From an uncultured Oscillospiraceae bacterium (GTDB taxonomy: Bacteria; Bacillota_A; Clostridia; Oscillospirales; Oscillospiraceae), in the NCBI GenBank assembly GCA_900754605.1, contig CAAEDK010000057.1, positions 1 to 32,725 on the forward strand: DNA of 32,725 nt, in the 5' to 3' direction. Each line of letters opens with the position of its first letter. Position 1 is the stretch's first letter. The notes under the pieces were generated by a model, which saw nothing but the letters and a program-made list of their open reading frames with translations, was not told the origin of the DNA and did no database searches. The translations under genes were made by a program, and so were the position numbers. Below, in pieces: positions 29,795 to 32,725 of this stretch.

Positions 29795-31155
29795 CCCAGG
29801 AGGAGGACAGGCTCTCTGCCCAGGTGGCTGTGCTGGGGGCCCTGCTCATTGATCCTAGACTGGTGGGACAGGCCCTAGAGCGGATCCGCCCTGAGGATTT
29901 TATCACGCCTAAATGCCGCCTAGTGTTCCAGGCCATCCGAGCGCTGTTTGCCGAGGGGAAACCGACTGACCCAGTGACCGTTCGGAGCAAACTGGGGGGC
30001 CGGGATGACGACGGGTGGACCCAGTACCTGCTGGAACTCATGGAGCTCACTCCCACGACCGCCAACGTATGGGAGTATGCATCCATCATGAGGGAGCAGG
30101 CACGAATGGCCAGGGTGGCAGAGCTGGCAGGGCTGCTCCAGGTAGCGGGCGACAGTGACCGGGCCCGGGAGTATATCGCCCAGCTCAACGGGCTGATGGT
30201 GGACCGCCGGGGTGCCCGGCGGATGGACATGGACCAGATGGTCCTGGCATTTACTGATCGGCATAGCGGGACCCCAGTGGAGTACATGAAATGGGGCCTG
30301 CCAAAATTGGACGAGGGCACATACACCGAGATGGGGGACATGGTGGTGCTGGGTGGATACCCCTCCGCCGGCAAAACCGCCCTGGCGGTGTCCATGGCCT
30401 ACCATCAGTCCATGACGCGTCGGGTTGGATTTTACAGCCTGGAGACCAACCAGCACAAATTGGCCGACCGCCTGATCTCCAACCTAGCAGGGATCGAGAT
30501 GCCGACCATCAAACGCAACGAGATCTCTGAGGAGGAGTGGGCCAGATTTGCCGCCTGCTCCGACCGAATCCGGGCCCACAATCTGGAGTTGATCGAGGCC
30601 AGCGGCATGAGCGTCCAGGACATCCAGGCGGACGCCCTGGCCCGGCGGTACGAGATCGTGTACATTGACTATCTCCAGCTGGTGGAGCCGGAGACCCGGA
30701 AAACCAACCGCACGGAGCAGGTGTCCGGCATCAGCCGGGGCCTTCAGCAGCTGGCCCACGGACATGGGATGCTGGTGGTGGCCCTGTCCCAGCTCTCCCG
30801 GGCGGACAAGGCCGGGGAGGACAAGCTGGTGGAGCCCACCATGTCTGACCTGAGAGAGTCCGGGCAGATCGAGCAGGACGCGGACGCCATCCTGCTGCTC
30901 TACCTGGAGGAGCCCGGCAGGCCGGACAAGAGCCGCCGGGTGCTGAAGGTGGCCAAAAACAAGGAGGGCACCCGGGGACGGATCTATCTGGCCTTTGACG
31001 GCCAGTACCAGCGCTTCCGGGAGGGCGCACTGGAGGAGCCCACCCCATCGGCGAAGCGGCAGACCTACAAGCGGCCGTCCAAGGCTCAGATGGACTTTTT
31101 TGACCTGCCGGACGTGCCGGTCCCATTTGAACAAAAAACGGAGGAATTACCATGA
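29788..31155 (+). CDS. dnaB: DnaB-family replicative DNA helicase
   Basis: A 455-residue hexameric 5'-3' helicase. The DnaB N-terminal domain (8-105) has VLGALLIDPRLVGQALERI and PEDFITPKCRLVFQAI. The RecA-like core has Walker A GGYPSAGKT (189-197), SLETNQHKLADRLI, Walker B EIVYIDYLQLV, and the DLRESGQIEQDADAILLLY end. All motifs are intact. It directly follows, and overlaps, the initiator gene, forming the element's own replication module. This is a phage copy, distinct from the host dnaB. Confidence 0.94.
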   Translation: MVAQEEDRLSAQVAVLGALLIDPRLVGQALERIRPEDFITPKCRLVFQAIRALFAEGKPTDPVTVRSKLGGRDDDGWTQYLLELMELTPTTANVWEYASIMREQARMARVAELAGLLQVAGDSDRAREYIAQLNGLMVDRRGARRMDMDQMVLAFTDRHSGTPVEYMKWGLPKLDEGTYTEMGDMVVLGGYPSAGKTALAVSMAYHQSMTRRVGFYSLETNQHKLADRLISNLAGIEMPTIKRNEISEEEWARFAACSDRIRAHNLELIEASGMSVQDIQADALARRYEIVYIDYLQLVEPETRKTNRTEQVSGISRGLQQLAHGHGMLVVALSQLSRADKAGEDKLVEPTMSDLRESGQIEQDADAILLLYLEEPGRPDKSRRVLKVAKNKEGTRGRIYLAFDGQYQRFREGALEEPTPSAKRQTYKRPSKAQMDFFDLPDVPVPFEQKTEELP

Positions 31156-31337
31156 GAACATTTGCAATCGTTAACCGGGATGAGCGGCGAGTCTGCGGGA
31201 ACAAATCGAATCAGGCGAGACATGAGTTTAAACAACGGGTGCAGGAGTTGGCATGGATCGCGCTGGTCACTGCGTTTTTATTCGGCGTGTTTGCGCTGGG
31301 CATGAGCGTAGGGATCTGGCTGGTGGAGTTGGCATAA
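31152..31337 (+). CDS. Small membrane protein (61 residues)
   Basis: MRTFAIVNRDERRVCG and a basic helix are followed by one hydrophobic segment (about 36-58, IALVTAFLFGVFALGMSVGI). It overlaps the helicase stop by 4 bases (ATGA), and GGAGG is 7 bases upstream. Function unknown. Confidence 0.68.
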   Translation: MRTFAIVNRDERRVCGNKSNQARHEFKQRVQELAWIALVTAFLFGVFALGMSVGIWLVELA

Positions 31338-31392
31338 TGCAGCTGTTAAAACCGGCTCGACAAGCTGGAAAGTGTATGGAGGAGAATTTTGT

Positions 31393-31521
31393 ATGAGTAA
31401 ATACCGATGTGAGTTCCCGGAATGGGAAAACGAACCCCGTCCCTGCGAAAACCCAAATGAGGACCCGCCTGTGAGCTGCGATTCCTGTTTTTTCGGTTGT
31501 GAGGTAGACGATGCTGAATAG
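31393..31521 (+). CDS. Small cysteine-rich protein (42 residues)
   Basis: A short gene encoding MSKYRCEFPEWENEPRPC, then SCDSCFFGC and an acidic tail. Five or more cysteines, including C-X2-C-X3-C, suggest zinc binding. GGAGGAG lies 8 bases upstream of the ATG, and its end overlaps the ssb start by 11 bases. Role unknown; perhaps a partner of the replication genes. Confidence 0.65.
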   Translation: MSKYRCEFPEWENEPRPCENPNEDPPVSCDSCFFGCEVDDAE

Positions 31522-31933
31522 GATCATTATCATGGGCCGCCTGGGCCGGGATCCGGAGTTGCGGTACACCCAGGCGGGGCGGCCGGTGGCCTCCTTCTCC
31601 CTGGCGGTGGACCGGGATTTCAAGGACAAGGCCAGCGGCGAGCGGGCCACCGACTGGATCCCGGTGGTGGCCTGGGAGGCCCGGGCAAAATTTGTCCAGC
31701 AGTATTTCCACAAGGGCCAGATGGCTGTGGTGGAGGGCCGCCTCCAGATCCGGGACTGGACCGACAAGGATGGCGGCAAGCGCCGCAGCGCCGAGGTGAT
31801 CGCCGACGGCATCTATTTTGCCGGGGCCAAGGCCGCCCCGCCCAGCGAGGGCAACGCCGACGAGGGGACGCTCCCACCCCCGCCGGCCGGGGACCTCCAG
31901 GACCTGGACGACGACGGCGAACTGCCGTTTTGA
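31511..31933 (+). CDS. ssb: Single-stranded DNA-binding protein
   Basis: A 140-residue OB-fold protein: MLNRIIIMGRLGRDPELRYT, VASFSLAVDRDF, DWIPVVAWEARAKFVQQYF and KGQMAVVEGRLQIRDW, followed by a Pro/Gly linker and the acidic protein-interaction tail DDDGELPF. Complete. It belongs to the element's replication block; GAGGT lies 5 bases upstream of the ATG. Confidence 0.96.
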   Translation: MLNRIIIMGRLGRDPELRYTQAGRPVASFSLAVDRDFKDKASGERATDWIPVVAWEARAKFVQQYFHKGQMAVVEGRLQIRDWTDKDGGKRRSAEVIADGIYFAGAKAAPPSEGNADEGTLPPPPAGDLQDLDDDGELPF

Positions 31934-31938
31934 GCGCT

Positions 31939-32154
31939 ATGATGACCTTATGTTGGAGCTGCCGCCGGGCTCTGGGGACCATGGGATGCCCCTGGTGTGA
32001 GTATGACGAGATAGAGCACCGGGTGCGGTTTGAGCCGGTCCCCGGCTGGACAGCCAAAAAACAGGTGCGGGTCCACGGGATGACCTCCTACACGGTGATC
32101 CGATGCCCGCTGTACCTTGAGGATGAGGAGAGGGAGATCCAAAATGAAAATTGA
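31939..32154 (+). CDS. Small phage-type Cys-rich protein
   Basis: About 71 residues with MTLCWSCRRALGTMGCPWC at the start and a later VIRCPLYLEDEE, the pattern of small phage proteins with paired CXXC motifs. It is probably metal-binding. Start uncertain: ATG at 31939, or TTG at 31930 overlapping the ssb stop; neither has a strong ribosome site. Its end overlaps the DUF551 gene. Confidence 0.62.
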   Translation: MMTLCWSCRRALGTMGCPWCEYDEIEHRVRFEPVPGWTAKKQVRVHGMTSYTVIRCPLYLEDEEREIQNEN

Positions 32155-32506
32155 AGATCTGGTTGCCGCGCTGAGGCGGCTGAAGGTGCAGACCGGCTCT
32201 CTGGCCTGCCTGGGCTGCGGGCACGAGCACAACTGTTCCACCAGTGGTTGCGCCATCATTCGGGCGGCGGTGGACGAGCTGTGCGGGATGGAATGGATTG
32301 ACGCAGAGGTGGAGCTACCGCCGGAGGATGACGTGATTCTGTGCGTGGTCAGCGGCAAACCACGGACGAATCTCACACTGGATGAGGCGATTGAGATTGC
32401 CTCGTACAGCCGTACAGATGGGTGGATCGTGGATGCGTATCCAGAGTGGGAAGGCCCGACTGTCACCTACTGGCGGCCAATTCCAGAACCACCGGAGGTA
32501 GGGTGA
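32144..32506 (+). CDS. DUF551 domain protein
   Basis: A 120-residue protein. The N-terminal helix and cysteine block (CLGCGHEHNCSTSGC) is followed by a DUF551 domain (about 55-118, WIDAEVELPPEDDVILCVV, WIVDAYPEWEG, VTYWRPIPEPP). The domain is common in phage and is of unknown function. The ATG at 32144 is chosen because GGGAG is 7 bases upstream. It overlaps the previous stop by 11 bases. Confidence 0.85.
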   Translation: MKIEDLVAALRRLKVQTGSLACLGCGHEHNCSTSGCAIIRAAVDELCGMEWIDAEVELPPEDDVILCVVSGKPRTNLTLDEAIEIASYSRTDGWIVDAYPEWEGPTVTYWRPIPEPPEVG

Positions 32507-32508
32507 GC

Positions 32509-32725
32509 ATGGACATGAAAAATTTTATACAGGAGCGAGATGCAGCACTCATGTCCCTGGATGAGGAGAAGATAAAGGGATACTGCCGGAAGTATGGCGT
32601 GCCTATCCCGAGCAGTGATAAAGTATTCTGGCTGTCGGTCCACAAGGCAATCTGTAATATCACCTCAGCATCCACAGAGCAGAGACGCAGGAGCGCACAG
32701 TGGCTGGTAGAGCACGGCTCTACAC
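32509..32725 (+). CDS. Hypothetical phage protein (partial, runs off the right edge)
   Basis: The frame from the ATG at 32509 reads MDMKNFIQERDAALMSLDE, then KIKGYCRKYGVPIPSSDKV, FWLSVHKAICNITSAS and a basic helix, with no stop before the edge (72 codons). The alternative ATG at 32515 is also possible. CCGGAGGT lies 9 bases upstream. This pattern (IQERDAALMSLDE...YCRKYG...VFWLSVHKA) is one I recall from Clostridia prophages, with unknown role. Confidence 0.7.
   Translation, partial: MDMKNFIQERDAALMSLDEEKIKGYCRKYGVPIPSSDKVFWLSVHKAICNITSASTEQRRRSAQWLVEHGST

Noticed and set aside
23787..32725. Integrative conjugative element instead of prophage
   Set aside because: ImmA plus repressor occurs in both, but the initiator-DnaB-SSB-DUF551 series fits a phage better. 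No relaxase or coupling protein is seen. Not excluded, because the right part is outside the window.

Overview
The window looks like chromosomal DNA of a high-GC gut Clostridia bacterium, most likely the Oscillospiraceae group (Flavonifractor, Pseudoflavonifractor, Lawsonibacter or Intestinimonas type). This is inferred from several things: strong GGAGG ribosome sites; small Firmicutes families (DUF951, DUF2500, DUF4364, Cdd1, YlxM next to Ffh); SLH surface proteins; a MacAB-like exporter; and a high GC content. No rRNA, tRNA or CRISPR array is visible.

Positions 1-23637 are host chromosome. From the left, mostly on the minus strand, they hold a partial ABC ATPase, an RlmA-type rRNA methyltransferase, and a four-gene operon transcribed leftward (adaptor, ATPase, permease, SLH surface protein). 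The operon promoter carries an 11-bp-phased direct repeat array typical of OmpR-family response regulators. Next is glyA. A plus-strand block follows: nth, a DUF2500 protein, a YczE/YitT-like membrane protein, rarA, an orphan OmpR-family response regulator, a Cdd1-like HhH protein, a DUF951 protein and a radical SAM protein. A second SLH protein and an NhaC antiporter are on the minus strand, and a phage-endolysin-like amidase on the plus strand. Then comes the minus-strand translation cluster ylxM-ffh-rpsP-khpA-rimM. It is followed not by trmD-rplS but by a desulfoferrodoxin with its own promoter and a perfect palindromic operator. A flavin/PLP-oxidase-fold protein and a DUF4364 regulator close the host part.

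At about 23740 a conserved host gene is cut after its N-terminus, and an integrated element begins with a large serine recombinase. The element runs to the right edge, so its right end is not seen. Its layout is that of a temperate phage. There is an integrase and two probable lysogeny-expressed accessory genes. An ImmA/IrrE protease and a CI-like repressor face a Cro-like gene across a divergent promoter region. Small early genes follow, then a replication initiator with an origin-like repeat and AT-rich tract inside its gene, a DnaB helicase, SSB and small phage-type genes. An ICE cannot be fully excluded because no structural or conjugation genes fall in the window.

The observations most worth a second look are the attL junction in a conserved gene, the CI/Cro operator set, the origin inside the initiator gene, the phased operator of the MacAB-SLH operon, the palindromes upstream of the desulfoferrodoxin and integrase genes, and the short coupled leader frame in front of the initiator.
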